Assembly: GCA_963815505.1 (NCBI GenBank)
Contig: CAWFGU010000023.1
Coordinates: 1-64,000, forward strand
Origin: CAXBBB01 sp963815505
GTDB lineage: Bacteria; Bacteroidota; Rhodothermia; Rhodothermales; BA12
Length of the DNA stretch: 64,000 nt
Direction: 5' to 3'
A program made the translations under genes and the position numbers. Under the pieces are notes generated by a model, which saw only the letters and a program-made list of their open reading frames with translations, was not told the origin of the DNA and made no database searches. Shown in pieces: positions 40,105-49,505 of this stretch. How positions within the stretch are numbered: the first letter of the stretch is position 1; every line of letters starts with the position of its first letter.

Positions 40105-42285
40105 TCAGAAGTTCAGCACGCCGCGTGCGGCTTCGAGCACGTCGTCGTCTTGAGGCAGCACGACCTTTTCGAGCGGGTCGGCGAAGGGGACGTAAGTGAA
40201 CTTGCCCGCCAAGCGCTCGACCGGCGCGTCGAGGTCGGCGAAGGCCTTACTCGCGATCTGTGCGGCGATCTCGGCACCGAAGCCCATGAACTCGTGGTCT
40301 TCGTAGACGACCAAAGCGCGGTTCGTCTTGCGGACGCTCTTCAGGACGGTGTCCATGTCGACCGGGACGATGCTGCGCAGGTCGATCACCTCGACCGAAA
40401 CACCCTCCTTTTCGAGTTGCTTGGCGACATTGATCGACTTGTGCACCATCATGCCGTAGGTGACGATCGTCAGGTCCGATCCTTCGCGGGCGATGGCGGC
40501 TTTGCCGAACGGGACGAGGTAGTCCGAGTCGGGCGTCGGCGTGCGGGCGGCGGCCATGCGGTACATGGCTTTGTGCTCCAGGAACAGGACCGGGTCGTGG
40601 CTGCGGATGGCGGTTTTGAGCAGGCCTTTGGCGTCGGCGGCGTTACTCGGCAGCACGATTTTGAAGCCCGGCATGTGCGCGAAGATGGCCTCGATGTTCT
40701 GGCTGTGGCACAATCCGCCGTGGATATAGCCGCCGCACGGCACGCGGATCACCATCGGGCACGACCACGCGTTGTTCGAGCGGTAGCGCATCGGGGCGAC
40801 CTGGTTGCGCAGCGGCTGCATGGCGGGCCAGATGTAGTCGGCGAACTGGATCTCGACGACGGGCTTCCACCCTTGGGCCGCCAGTCCGACAGCCGTGCCG
40901 ATGATCGAGTTCTCGGCCAGCGGGCTGTTGAAGCAGCGCTCCTTACCAAACAGGTCGGTCAGTTCGCGCGTCGCCGTGAAGACGCCGCCTTTGCCTCCGG
41001 CCACGTCCTCGCCATATACGAGAACCTTGTCGTCACGCTCCATCTCCTCGCGCAGCGCCTGGTTAACGGCATCGACGATGACGAGCGGATCACCCGACGG
41101 CTCGGACGCGAAATACGTGTTCTCGTCCGGACCCTCGTAGAACACGTGATTGGTCGCCGTGGCGGGGTCGGGATCGGCTTGCTGGGCAGCCCAGACGGCA
41201 GCCGCGTCGATTTCCTTGTGGACCTCGGCTTTGATCTCTTTGATGCGTTCGTCGGTCAGGATTCCGGCCTCGAGCAGCGTCACTTCGAACCGCGCGATCG
41301 GGTCGATGGTCTGATCGGCCTCCAGCTCGTCGGGCGTGCGGTACTTGGTGTGGTTGTCCGACGACGAGTGGGGCAGCAGGCGCACCACGTCCGAGACGAA
41401 CAGAACCGGTCCTTTGCCCGCCCGCAGGTGCTCGACGGCGGCGCGCGACACGGCGGCGGACTTGAAGAAATCGGTCCCGTCGACCCGGGCACGCATCAGG
41501 CCGTGGTATCCCTCGCCGAAGTTGTACGCCGATCCTCCGGCCGTCTGGTCGGCGACGGGGACCGAGATGGCGTACTTGTTGTCCTGGACGAAGAACAGCG
41601 TCGGCGTACCGGCGCGAGCAGCCCAGTTGAGCGCTTCGTGGAACGCGCCCTGGCTCGTCGCTCCGTCGCCGCACGAGGCGTAGGCGAACGCGTCCGATCC
41701 TTCGCGCTGGATGCCCAGCCCGAACCCGACAGCTGGCAGGTACTGCGCTCCGACGGCGGACGAGGTCGAGAGGATGTTGAGACCGCGGTGTCCATAGTGC
41801 TCGGCCATCTGCCGCCCGCCGCTCGACGGATCGTCGGCCTTGGCCATGTGCGCCAGCATCGTCTCGCGCGGCGTCATACCCAGCATCAGCGTCATGCACA
41901 GGTCGCGGTAATACATCGAGAACCAGTCGTGACCGCCCTTGGCGTAGAGGCCCATCGCCGCCTGTGCCGCCTCGTGACCCGAGCAGCCGATGTGGAAGAA
42001 GCCGTTGCCCTGCTTGAGCAGCGTCAGCATCTTCTCGTCGAGGCGCCGCGCCGTCAGCATGGTGCGGTAGACGTGCATCAGCTCGTCCTCGCTAAAGTCG
42101 TCCGGCGTGAGCGGAGCCACGTCGAAGTCTCCTTCGATGCCGTCAGTGGGCTGGGGGCGTTTGGCGTCCGTCTCGCCACCCGACGGAGTTTGCTCGTGCT
42201 CGGTGAGTATCTGCATCGGTTCGTCGGCTGAAAGCGCTTCCTGGTTGAGTTCCATAGTTTTCTTTTTGTTCTTCTTGCGAGCCAT
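40105..42285 (-). CDS. Fused 2-oxoacid dehydrogenase E1 (alpha + beta)
   Basis: ATG 42283-42285 begins MARKKNKKKTMELNQEALSA; an extension to 42399 is low-complexity. Residues ~60-390 form the E1 alpha part with thiamine-diphosphate motif SCGDGATSQGAFHEALNWAA...NKYAISVPVADQTA. Residues ~405-726 form the E1 beta part with VYGEDVAGGKGGVFTATREL, NSPLAENSIIGTAVGLAAQG, QFADYIWPAMQPLRNQVAPM and VEVIDLRSIVPVDMDTVLKS. This single-chain arrangement occurs in Bacteroidota. It decarboxylates pyruvate or branched-chain 2-oxoacids and reductively acylates the lipoyl E2. The substrate cannot be set from sequence alone. E2 and E3 are not in the window. Confidence 0.9.
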   Translation of the reverse strand: MARKKNKKKTMELNQEALSADEPMQILTEHEQTPSGGETDAKRPQPTDGIEGDFDVAPLTPDDFSEDELMHVYRTMLTARRLDEKMLTLLKQGNGFFHIGCSGHEAAQAAMGLYAKGGHDWFSMYYRDLCMTLMLGMTPRETMLAHMAKADDPSSGGRQMAEHYGHRGLNILSTSSAVGAQYLPAVGFGLGIQREGSDAFAYASCGDGATSQGAFHEALNWAARAGTPTLFFVQDNKYAISVPVADQTAGGSAYNFGEGYHGLMRARVDGTDFFKSAAVSRAAVEHLRAGKGPVLFVSDVVRLLPHSSSDNHTKYRTPDELEADQTIDPIARFEVTLLEAGILTDERIKEIKAEVHKEIDAAAVWAAQQADPDPATATNHVFYEGPDENTYFASEPSGDPLVIVDAVNQALREEMERDDKVLVYGEDVAGGKGGVFTATRELTDLFGKERCFNSPLAENSIIGTAVGLAAQGWKPVVEIQFADYIWPAMQPLRNQVAPMRYRSNNAWSCPMVIRVPCGGYIHGGLCHSQNIEAIFAHMPGFKIVLPSNAADAKGLLKTAIRSHDPVLFLEHKAMYRMAAARTPTPDSDYLVPFGKAAIAREGSDLTIVTYGMMVHKSINVAKQLEKEGVSVEVIDLRSIVPVDMDTVLKSVRKTNRALVVYEDHEFMGFGAEIAAQIASKAFADLDAPVERLAGKFTYVPFADPLEKVVLPQDDDVLEAARGVLNF

Positions 42286-42642
42286 CGGGCGTACGGAAAG
42301 GGGCGAGTCGGCCCGACCGAAACCTGTCATCCCCTGCTGCCGAGGCAACCCCACGCGGCGGGCGAGCCGTGCGGCGGACACGCGTGCCCGACCACTCACA
42401 ACGGCCCAGACCGACTATCCGAGCGGCGGGCCGGTCAAGGCGGGGCAGGTCGGAAGCACAGGCGGCGGATGCGTTGCCCTAGAATATACCCAATGCCAGC
42501 CCCTTGGCTCCGCGTAGGACGTGCGGACGCGCGCGCAATTTTGGTCGAAGTCGTCTCGCCGAGCGCGCAGGCGCAGTAGTTTCGGCGGTTCCGTGCGTTG
42601 GACTCGGCTCACGGTTCTACCTTTTTACCCTCGACCGCCTTC
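42286..42642. other. 357-bp divergent intergenic region
   Basis: It separates the minus-strand E1 gene from the plus-strand isomerase gene, so it should hold two outward promoters. I find no convincing TAnnTTTG box; AGAATATACCCAA at about 42482-42494 is the most AT-rich point. Nothing else is recognised. Confidence 0.4.
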
Positions 42643-43686
42643 ATGCTCCGTCTCCTCCTCGTCCTCCTGCTCGCCCTGCCGCTCGTCGCCTGCGGATCGG
42701 GCGACGACGCGCTCTCCGACACGACCATCGCCATCCCTGTCGGAGAGCCGCTGACTGGTTCGGAGTACGCCCTCATCGTTTCGTCCGACTACGGCTCGGA
42801 CACGCTGGCGCTGGAGGTCTTCAACCAGCAATTCGCTCTCTTCACGCGGCAGATCCAGCAGGGCAACCCCGCGCTCCTGAGCGACTCCCTGTCGATGCGT
42901 GAGATCCGCCGCTTGATGAGCGAGCAGTACGTGATGCAGCACCTGGTCGAAGGACTGGCCGAAGCCGAAGCCGGACTGCCCGCCGACACGGTCGAAGTGG
43001 CCAACCGCATCCAGGCGTTTCGCGCCCAGGCAGGAGAAGAGGAGTTTCAGAGCCAACTCGCCCAGCAGGGAATGACCGAGGAGATGTTTCGCGAGATGAG
43101 CCTGGAGCGGATGCGATCCGAGCGCGTCCAACTCCGCATCGCCGACTCGACGCCGCAGCCTTCTGAGGTCGATGTCGAGGCGTTCCGCAGCGAGCAGGCC
43201 GAAGAGGTGCGCGCCAGCCAGATCTCGTTCTTCCTGTACCCCAACTACACGCCCGCCCAGCGCGACAGCGTCGAGCGCCTCGCCGAAGCGGTTCTCGACA
43301 GCGTCCAGTCCGGAACGCCGCTGGGTACGCTCGCCGCGCGCTACTCGAACGACCCGTCGGGACAGGTCGGCGGCGACGTGGACTTCTTCAACCGCGCGTC
43401 GGGATTCCCGTTTGCCGAAGAAACCTTCGCGCTGTCCGACTCGGGCGACGTGGCCGAAGAGCTCGTGCGCACGCCCAACGGCCTGCACATCGTCCAGCTG
43501 ACGGGCCGCCGCATGGGCGTGCCGATGGACACGACGCGTGCCCGACAGGCGCTACGCAGCGAGCGCCAGGCCGAAGCCTTCCGCGATGCCGTCATCGAGT
43601 CCTTCCGCAACGCCAACGGCGTCGTCCGGGTCAACGTAGACGCACTGGGCATCGACCTCAACGACGTGTACGAAATCGACGGCTGA
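42643..43686 (+). CDS. Parvulin-type peptidyl-prolyl isomerase lipoprotein (SurA/PpiD-like)
   Basis: ATG 42643 begins MLRLLLVLLLALPLVACGSG, a lipoprotein signal with lipobox LVAC. A helical N-terminal chaperone part (about 45-190) contains SLSMREIRRLMSEQYVMQHL and LAQQGMTEEMFREMSLERM. A parvulin domain follows (about 190-305): VRASQISFFLYPNYTPAQRD, LAARYSNDPSGQVGGDVDFF and FAEETFALSDSGDVAEELVR, TPNGLHIVQLTGRRMGVPMD. These are the usual rotamase-family landmarks. It folds outer-membrane or secreted proteins in the periplasm. A 9-bp hairpin without a T tract follows at 43691-43720. Confidence 0.86.
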   Translation: MLRLLLVLLLALPLVACGSGDDALSDTTIAIPVGEPLTGSEYALIVSSDYGSDTLALEVFNQQFALFTRQIQQGNPALLSDSLSMREIRRLMSEQYVMQHLVEGLAEAEAGLPADTVEVANRIQAFRAQAGEEEFQSQLAQQGMTEEMFREMSLERMRSERVQLRIADSTPQPSEVDVEAFRSEQAEEVRASQISFFLYPNYTPAQRDSVERLAEAVLDSVQSGTPLGTLAARYSNDPSGQVGGDVDFFNRASGFPFAEETFALSDSGDVAEELVRTPNGLHIVQLTGRRMGVPMDTTRARQALRSERQAEAFRDAVIESFRNANGVVRVNVDALGIDLNDVYEIDG

Positions 43687-43825
43687 GCCTCACCTGTTCT
43701 TCCCCCGCTGGGAACAGGTGCCTGCAAGGGCGGAGAGGTCACTGCTCCGCGCGCCGCCATCCAGGTGAGACAAGTCTCGCTTCACTCACACATCGCCCCG
43801 TAGCAGTCCCAACCCGCTTTCCGTC

Positions 43826-45037
43826 ATGCTCCGATATCTCACTGCTGGCGAATCGCACGGCGAAGCTCTGATCGGAATGGTCGAAGGCATGCCTGCGGGC
43901 GTGTCGGTAACGGCCGACGCGATCAACGAGCACCTGGCGCGGCGCTGGCTGGGCTACGGACGCGGTGGGCGGGCCAAGTTCGAGAAGGACAAGGTCCACG
44001 TCTACGCCGGAATCCGTTTCGGGCGGACGATGGGACATCCGATCGCGTTCAAACTCGAAAACGAAGCCTACCAGCGCGACAGATCCGGCTGGCCCGAGAT
44101 CATGTCGACGGGCGGCAGCAGCGAAGGCATCGACGCCGTCACCCTGCCACGCCCCGGACACGCGGATTTGGTCGGTGTGCAAAAGTATGGGCACCGCAAG
44201 AGCGAGACAGACGGTGGCGACATCCGCCCCGTCATCGAACGCAGCAGCGCGCGCGAAACGGCGATGCGCGTCGCGTGCTGCTCAGTCGCGCGGTGCCTGC
44301 TCGCCGAGTTTGGGATCCACGTCGGAAGCCACGTCGTCGGGCTGGGCGAAGTCGTCGGTGACAGCGACGCACTTCGGGCCAAGCGCGACGTTCTGCTGGC
44401 CCAGGGCGGCGCGCACGCCCTCTACCTCGCCGCCGACGCGTCCGAGTTACGGATGCTCGACGAAGAGCTGACGCACAGCGGAATAAACCTCATCAAGGCG
44501 GCCAAGAAGAGCGGCGACAGCCTGGGCGGTGCCTACGAAGTCGTCGCGACGGGCGTGCCTCCCGGATTGGGCAGCTACGCGCAGTGGGACCGCAAACTCG
44601 ACGGCCTTCTCGCCCAGGCCATCCTGTCGATCCAGGCGCAGAAAGCCGTCGAGATCGGCGACGGCATCCGAGGCTCGCGCGACCCCGGCAGCAAGATCCA
44701 CGACGCCATCACGGCGGACCCTGCAGTCATCGGCGGCTACGGACGCGCGACCAACGCCGCGGGCGGCATCGAAGGCGGCATGACCAACGGGCAGCCCGTC
44801 GTCGTAAGGGGCTACATGAAGCCGATTCCGACGCTCATCGCTCCGCTGGGCACGGTCGACCTGGCATCGGGCGAGGCCCAACCGACGCGCTACGAGCGCA
44901 GCGACGTGACCAGCGTGCCCGCCGCATCGACCGTCGCCGAAGCCGTCGTCGCGTGGACGCTGGCTGTAGCGCTCTGCCAGAAGCTGGGTGGCGACAGCCT
45001 CGAGGAGATGAAGGCGAACTGGGAGCAGATGTGCTGA
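43826..45037 (+). CDS. aroC: Chorismate synthase AroC with an exchanged C-terminus
   Basis: A 403-residue enzyme beginning MLRYLTAGESHGEALIGMVE with the FMN/phosphate-binding segments typical of the family: SVTADAINEHLARRWLGYGR, FEKDKVHVYAGIRFGRTMGH, LPRPGHADLVGVQKYGHRKS, ERSSARETAMRVACCSVARC, NAAGGIEGGMTNGQPVVVRG and ATGVPPGLGSYAQWDRKLD. It makes chorismate from EPSP at the end of the shikimate pathway. The final residues read SLEEMKANWEQMC. A second, diverged copy of this end (SLEEMKANWERTYGALPG) stands at 46568-46654 beyond a 1.6-kb insertion, so the present C-terminus was probably supplied by the insertion. Confidence 0.93.
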   Translation: MLRYLTAGESHGEALIGMVEGMPAGVSVTADAINEHLARRWLGYGRGGRAKFEKDKVHVYAGIRFGRTMGHPIAFKLENEAYQRDRSGWPEIMSTGGSSEGIDAVTLPRPGHADLVGVQKYGHRKSETDGGDIRPVIERSSARETAMRVACCSVARCLLAEFGIHVGSHVVGLGEVVGDSDALRAKRDVLLAQGGAHALYLAADASELRMLDEELTHSGINLIKAAKKSGDSLGGAYEVVATGVPPGLGSYAQWDRKLDGLLAQAILSIQAQKAVEIGDGIRGSRDPGSKIHDAITADPAVIGGYGRATNAAGGIEGGMTNGQPVVVRGYMKPIPTLIAPLGTVDLASGEAQPTRYERSDVTSVPAASTVAEAVVAWTLAVALCQKLGGDSLEEMKANWEQMC

Positions 45038-45079
45038 TATGGCATGTGGTTCTGAATTTCGGGAGCTTACCTGTGATTT

Positions 45080-46471
45080 CTATCTCCTGTACCCACAAGG
45101 GTTTATGTGGCTCGAGTAGAATTTCTGATCACTGTCACCTTGAACGTCTCCATCTACGGTAAAGCTCGCCGTCACACTTAGTCGCAGCTCTATCGACTTG
45201 TTGATTTGCGGGAGAGAACAACCCCAACTTGTCGATTCCGGCTTGCTCGCGTAAGGGTTGTTTCCTCGAAAAGTATAAGGTTCTGGGTCTCTAGTATGAA
45301 CATCCTGATCCCACGACCCGTTGTTAACGATCTTAAATGCGAGAGACGGATCTCGCCTGCTAAGACCGATATCAAAATCTAGCGTAAAATCTTCCGACGT
45401 AGCAATCTGCGCCCTTTCAGTTCGATTTAATACGGTAGCTACTTGCTGCACACTTAATAGCCTAAAAGTAGTGTTTCCATAGGGCACCATTTGATATCCT
45501 ATCTTCGAAGATGTATTCACAAGTGACGCATGACTACCTCTAACTGGCTTGCTAGTGGAAGTCATTACTGCGCTGACTGTCCAACCACCACCTGACCCTG
45601 GCGGTGGTGGACTGCCCCCTCCACCCCAAGGATACGATGGGTTCACGGGAGAGCTAGGCCCCGACCCGGAGCAGTGGATGCAAACGATAGGCATAATGGG
45701 CGTAGGTCCTCCTCCACTGTCCTCATTAACAAGACTACAGCTTAGCACCATATGCATTCTGCCGTTTTCGTCTTCGACTCTAATCCATGAAGGCGATTCG
45801 CCGACATAGCAATCCCTTATAGCATAAATATCTCCCGATGTTTTGCCCATATAGCTCACGTACTCAATGTCTTCCAGAACAGGTTGATTATATATTTGGG
45901 ATGCCACAGCAGCAAGCAAGGGGGGGTTCATTGGGACTACGGCCACAGCGTAATCATTTTGACCAATTGGTACATACACGTTGGCTGGCTGTATGCCAGC
46001 TACGTCCCCTACAGGAACTGCGCTTAAATCTAAAATAGATATAGTAGCTAAACCATTAATCATATAAAGAACAAAAAATGGAGTTCCCAGATCAGCTGAT
46101 AATGCAGATAGGTACTCGTAGTCGGGTACCCCCTCCGTCTTCCCAAGAGATTTATTAGCAAAAACCGCCGCCTCTTCAAGTATCTCCACATCAGGTGGAT
46201 GAATGACGGAACGAAGATATCTTGCTGACAAAGCATTCATTTCTCTCATTGAGAACCAGGCGCTATCGACTTCAACACCATCCCTGATCCACCCTTCGAT
46301 GTCAGCATCCAGTTCACTTACCGAACTCTCGTAATCATGCAAGACAGCTCGGTATTGGTCGATGGATACAACCTCAGTTTCATGAGAAACAGGGTCAGAA
46401 CAACCGATGACAGTGGGCAGTGACAAAACTGCTAGGCTGTACAGCCAAAAGTGGGCGTGCTTCAAAATCAT
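45080..46471 (-). CDS. Unrecognised lipoprotein carried by the aroC cassette
   Basis: A 463-residue protein. MILKHAHFWLYSLAVLSLPT-VIGC is a lipoprotein signal. Residues ~30-255 form an unknown alpha/beta region (YRAVLHDYESSVSELDADIE, PFFVLYMINGLATISILDLS, YAVAVVPMNPPLLAAVASQI). A CIHC motif and a glycine/proline linker (PWGGGGSPPPPGSGGGW) near 270-300 precede a C-terminal beta-rich region of ~160 residues (KIGYQMVPYGNTTFRLLSV, RLSVTASFTVDGDVQGDSDQ). I recognise no family. Codon use differs from neighbours (many AT-ending codons), indicating transfer. It has its own -33/-7 promoter and is the cassette's only gene. Confidence 0.72.
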   Translation of the reverse strand: MILKHAHFWLYSLAVLSLPTVIGCSDPVSHETEVVSIDQYRAVLHDYESSVSELDADIEGWIRDGVEVDSAWFSMREMNALSARYLRSVIHPPDVEILEEAAVFANKSLGKTEGVPDYEYLSALSADLGTPFFVLYMINGLATISILDLSAVPVGDVAGIQPANVYVPIGQNDYAVAVVPMNPPLLAAVASQIYNQPVLEDIEYVSYMGKTSGDIYAIRDCYVGESPSWIRVEDENGRMHMVLSCSLVNEDSGGGPTPIMPIVCIHCSGSGPSSPVNPSYPWGGGGSPPPPGSGGGWTVSAVMTSTSKPVRGSHASLVNTSSKIGYQMVPYGNTTFRLLSVQQVATVLNRTERAQIATSEDFTLDFDIGLSRRDPSLAFKIVNNGSWDQDVHTRDPEPYTFRGNNPYASKPESTSWGCSLPQINKSIELRLSVTASFTVDGDVQGDSDQKFYSSHINPCGYRR

Positions 46472-46511
46472 GCGAACTTGCCCTCATTAGGGCGTTTATT
46501 TAGGTTGCGTT

Positions 46512-46544
46512 CAAAATATAGTTTATTCCATCTCTATTATGCAA
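46512..46544 (-). promoter_or_regulatory. Bacteroidota-type promoter of the cassette lipoprotein gene
   Basis: On the minus strand TTG (46544-46542) is followed after 21 bases by TATATTTTG (46520-46512), close to the -33/-7 consensus TTG...TAnnTTTG. The ATG is at 46471. The leader between contains a 5-bp hairpin GCCCT-N4-AGGGC (46480-46493) just upstream of the start codon, which could affect initiation. Confidence 0.5.
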
Positions 46545-46567
46545 CCCACGGTTAGTCTTTTTTTCGC

Positions 46568-46654
46568 GCCACACTCTGTGAGAAACCGGGCGGCGACAGC
46601 CTCGAGGAGATGAAGGCGAACTGGGAGCGGACGTACGGCGCGTTGCCCGGCTGA
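46568..46654 (+). pseudogene. Remnant of the original aroC 3' end
   Basis: The frame ATLCEKPGGDSLEEMKANWE-RTYGALPG and its TGA at 46652-46654 match the C-terminus of chorismate synthase, which in the intact gene at 43826 ends ALCQKLGGDSLEEMKANWEQ. The remnant has no start or catalytic part. It is the displaced 3' end of the resident gene after insertion of the cassette. Its different length (eight residues beyond the tryptophan-glutamate) shows that the current aroC C-terminus is shorter by several residues. Confidence 0.8.
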
Positions 46655-46777
46655 TCTAGTTGCGCTCATCCGCTTCCGCGTTCGCGACCGGTCCGACAAT
46701 GCGAACGTAGACGAGACGCGCCGTTATATTCGCCCTCTGCGGCTCATTTGTAAGCGGCTGCGATTCGCCCCTCGCCG

Positions 46778-49505
46778 ATGGCTCTACCTACTCTTCCTCC
46801 CGACTCGCAGTTGCTGAGCGACGTGTTGCGCACGGCAAGCGTCGGCGCCTGGGCCGTCAACGTGACGCAGGGCGTGGTGGAGTGGGCGACGGACGTAGAC
46901 GCCTACTCGGGCTTCAACGAGTCGGCCACGTCCATCGAAGAGATCCTGGCGCGCGTCCACCCCGACGACCGCGAATCGCTGATCGGAAGCATCGCGGCAC
47001 CTCTCGAAGACGGCGAGCGCTACGAGCATCGCTACCGCATCGTCAATCCCGACGAGAGCATCGGGCACATCCTCTCGCGCGGGACGGCCGCCATCCGCCC
47101 AAACGGCGACCTGGTCATCACGGGCGTGTCGCAGGACATCACGGCGCTCGTCGAGACGGGGCAGGCGCTCGCGCGCAGCGAGGCCCGAGCGCACTTCCTG
47201 ATCGAGGCGTCTTCGGACCTCGTCGGGCGGCACGATGCGCAGGGACGATTCACGACGGTGTCGTCGCAGGCCGATTCGGTCATTGGGCGGGCGCAGTCCG
47301 AGCTGATCGGCCAGCCGCTCGACGCGTGGATCCACGGTGACGACGTGGCGGGCGCCCGCACGATCCTCGCCGACGCACCGTTCAAGGCGGGAACGACCGT
47401 CACGACCGTCGTCCGCTGCTTGCCGTGTGAGCCTGACGAGGGCGACCGCTGGCTCGAAACGCGCTGGCGCCGCCAGCCCAGCCTCGAGGGCTCCTGGGTG
47501 TCGACGACGCGCGACGTGACCGAGCAGAAGCGCGCCGCCGCTCTCGCCCAGCGCAACCAGGAACGCCTGCGCCGCCTGACGCTCATCACCGCTCAAGCCG
47601 AAGCAGGCGCGGACCGCCAAATCGCCCACACACTCGACCTGCTCGTCGGCGCGTTTGACGCGCGCGCGGCCGTTCTCGCCGTCGAGATCGATGAGCTGCT
47701 CTACGTCGAAGTGGCGGCGGGACCTCATGCGCCGAACTCCGGACGCGTACTCGCTCAGACGAGCGATTGGCCTCGCCCGGCGCTTCCCAGTAAAGTCTGG
47801 TACACACCCGACACCAAGGCACAGCGTCACCCTGCGGCCGAGTTCGCCACCCCGACGGCCATCGACCTGGGGCTTCGCGTCGAGGGCGAATATCGCGGTT
47901 GCGTGAGCCTGTGGCTCGGCGGCCCGGTCGAGTTGACCGAAGCGGATCAGCACTTTCTCTACCTCGTCGCGCTCTGGCTGAGCGGCCTGCTCGAACGCGG
48001 CGACGTGCAAAAGCGCCTGAGCGCGTCCAGCGATCTGCTGCACGGCCTGCTTAGCTCGTCGCTCGACGGCATCATGGTGTTCGAGAGCGTCCGCGACGGC
48101 GACGGCATTATCGTCGACTTCGAGTGGCTGGTCGCCAATCAGCAGAACGAAATCCTGATCGACTTGTCACCCGCAGATCTGGTGGGCAAACGCCTGCTCG
48201 AGGTGTTACCGGGCAACCGCGAAGCCGGTTTGTTCGACGCCTACGTCCGCGTCACCGACACTGGCGAGCCGTACCAGACGGTCTTGCATTACGCCCACGA
48301 CGGTATCGACTTTTGGGTGCAGATCGCCGCCGTCCAGTTGGGCGACGGTTTCTTCGTCACGTTCCGCGACGTGAGCGAGGAGCAGCGGACAGCCGAGCGT
48401 GTGCGGGAGAGCGAGGAGCGCTACCGACTGATCGCCGAGAACTCGTCGGATTTCGTCGCACTCCACGACGCCAGCGGGCGCTACCGCTACGTCAGCCCGT
48501 CGGCGCGCGTCGTCGTCGGCTACGAACCCTCTCAGACTGGAGGGAGCCGACCCGTTCGACTACGTCCACCCCGACGACTTGGAGGTGACCCGCGAGCGGC
48601 TGCGCAGCGTGTTGAGCGGCGAGGCCGACGGCACGACCCTCTACCGCTTCCGCCACCGCGACGGCCACTACGTCACGCTCGAAACCGCAGCCAGAGTGCG
48701 CGAAGCCCACGCAGAAGGCGATGACGTGCTACTTCAAACGTCGTCGCGCGACGTGACCGAACGCATCGGAGCCGAGGCCGAGCGCGCACGTCTGTACAAA
48801 GAGCTGAGCAACCGCAACAAGGAACTGCAAGACTTCGCCTACGTCGCCAGCCACGACTTGCAGGAGCCGCTGCGCAAGATCCAGGCCTTCTCGGATCTGC
48901 TCGTCCAGGAAGAATCCGCCAGCCTGTCCGACGACGGGCGCCACTTCCTCGACCGCGTCAGCAACGCCGCCGGGCGCATGTCTGACCTGATCAACGACCT
49001 GCTCTCCTACTCGCGCATCGCGACCCAGGCGCGGCCGTTCGTCACCGTCGATTTGTCCCAGACACTGGACGAGGTGCTTGCCGACCTTGATTACACACTC
49101 GACAAGGCTGGCGCCCAGGTCACGCGCGACGCGCTGCCCACGCTTCAGGCCGAGCCGATGCAGATGCGGCAACTGCTTCACAACCTGCTCGGAAACGCCG
49201 CCAAGTTTCGGCGCGAGGACGAACCGCTGCGGCTTCACGTTGGCGCAGAGCAGAAGGACGGGGAACTCGTGCTCTCGGTGCGCGACAATGGGATCGGCTT
49301 TGACACGAAGTACGTCGACCGTATTTTCAGCCCGTTCCAGCGGCTCCACGGGCGAGACACGTACGCCGGAACCGGCATGGGCCTCGCCATCTGCCGCCGG
49401 ATCGCCCAGCGCCACGGCGGCGACATCGACGCCGAGTCGACGCCCGGCGAAGGCACCACGTTCAGCGTCACCCTCTCCCTCACGCCGTCCACAAGCCAAC
49501 CGTAA
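46778..49505 (+). CDS. PAS/GAF sensor histidine kinase (apparent frameshift)
   Basis: The predicted ~908 residues contain four PAS-like segments (LRTASVGAWAVNVTQGVVEW, then LIEASSDLVGRHDAQGRFTT, SSLDGIMVFESVRDGDGIIV, LIAENSSDFVALHDASGRYR) with a GAF-like segment between the second and third (LTLITAQAEAGADRQIAHTL). HisKA (YVASHDLQEPLRKIQAFSDL, phospho-accepting His) and HATPase (LLHNLLGNAAKFRREDE, DNGIGFDTKYVDRIFSPF, GTGMGLAICRRIAQRHGG) follow. Inside the last PAS the frame breaks near 48535: VVGYEPSQTGG is continued in the next frame by ADPFDYVHPDDLEVTRERL. The kinase type resembles bacteriophytochrome-like cytosolic kinases. The stop overlaps the next ATG (TAATG), linking it to the receiver gene. 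Confidence 0.85.

Larger units (their letters stand above)
44990..46628. mobile_element. AT-richer cassette inserted at the 3' end of aroC, flanked by 37-bp direct repeats
   Basis: An identical 37-bp sequence occurs at 44990-45026 (inside the aroC 3' end) and 46592-46628 (inside the aroC remnant). Between them lies DNA visibly richer in A and T than its surroundings, holding one lipoprotein gene and no integrase or transposase. DNA immediately left of the two repeats is homologous but diverged (GCTCTGCCAGAAGCTGGGT against ACTCTGTGAGAAACCGGGC). That fits an element bringing its own replacement gene end better than a simple target duplication. The coordinates are the outer limits of the repeats. 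Confidence 0.6.

Noticed and set aside
40018..42231. 737-codon plus-strand open frame antisense to the E1 dehydrogenase
   Set aside because: Same reason; the minus-strand E1 is complete with all thiamine-diphosphate motifs.
43691..43720. 9-bp hairpin after the parvulin gene as an intrinsic terminator
   Set aside because: CACCTGTTC/GAACAGGTG is a perfect stem but is followed by CCTGCAAGGG with no T run; it could be a rho-dependent or regulatory structure.
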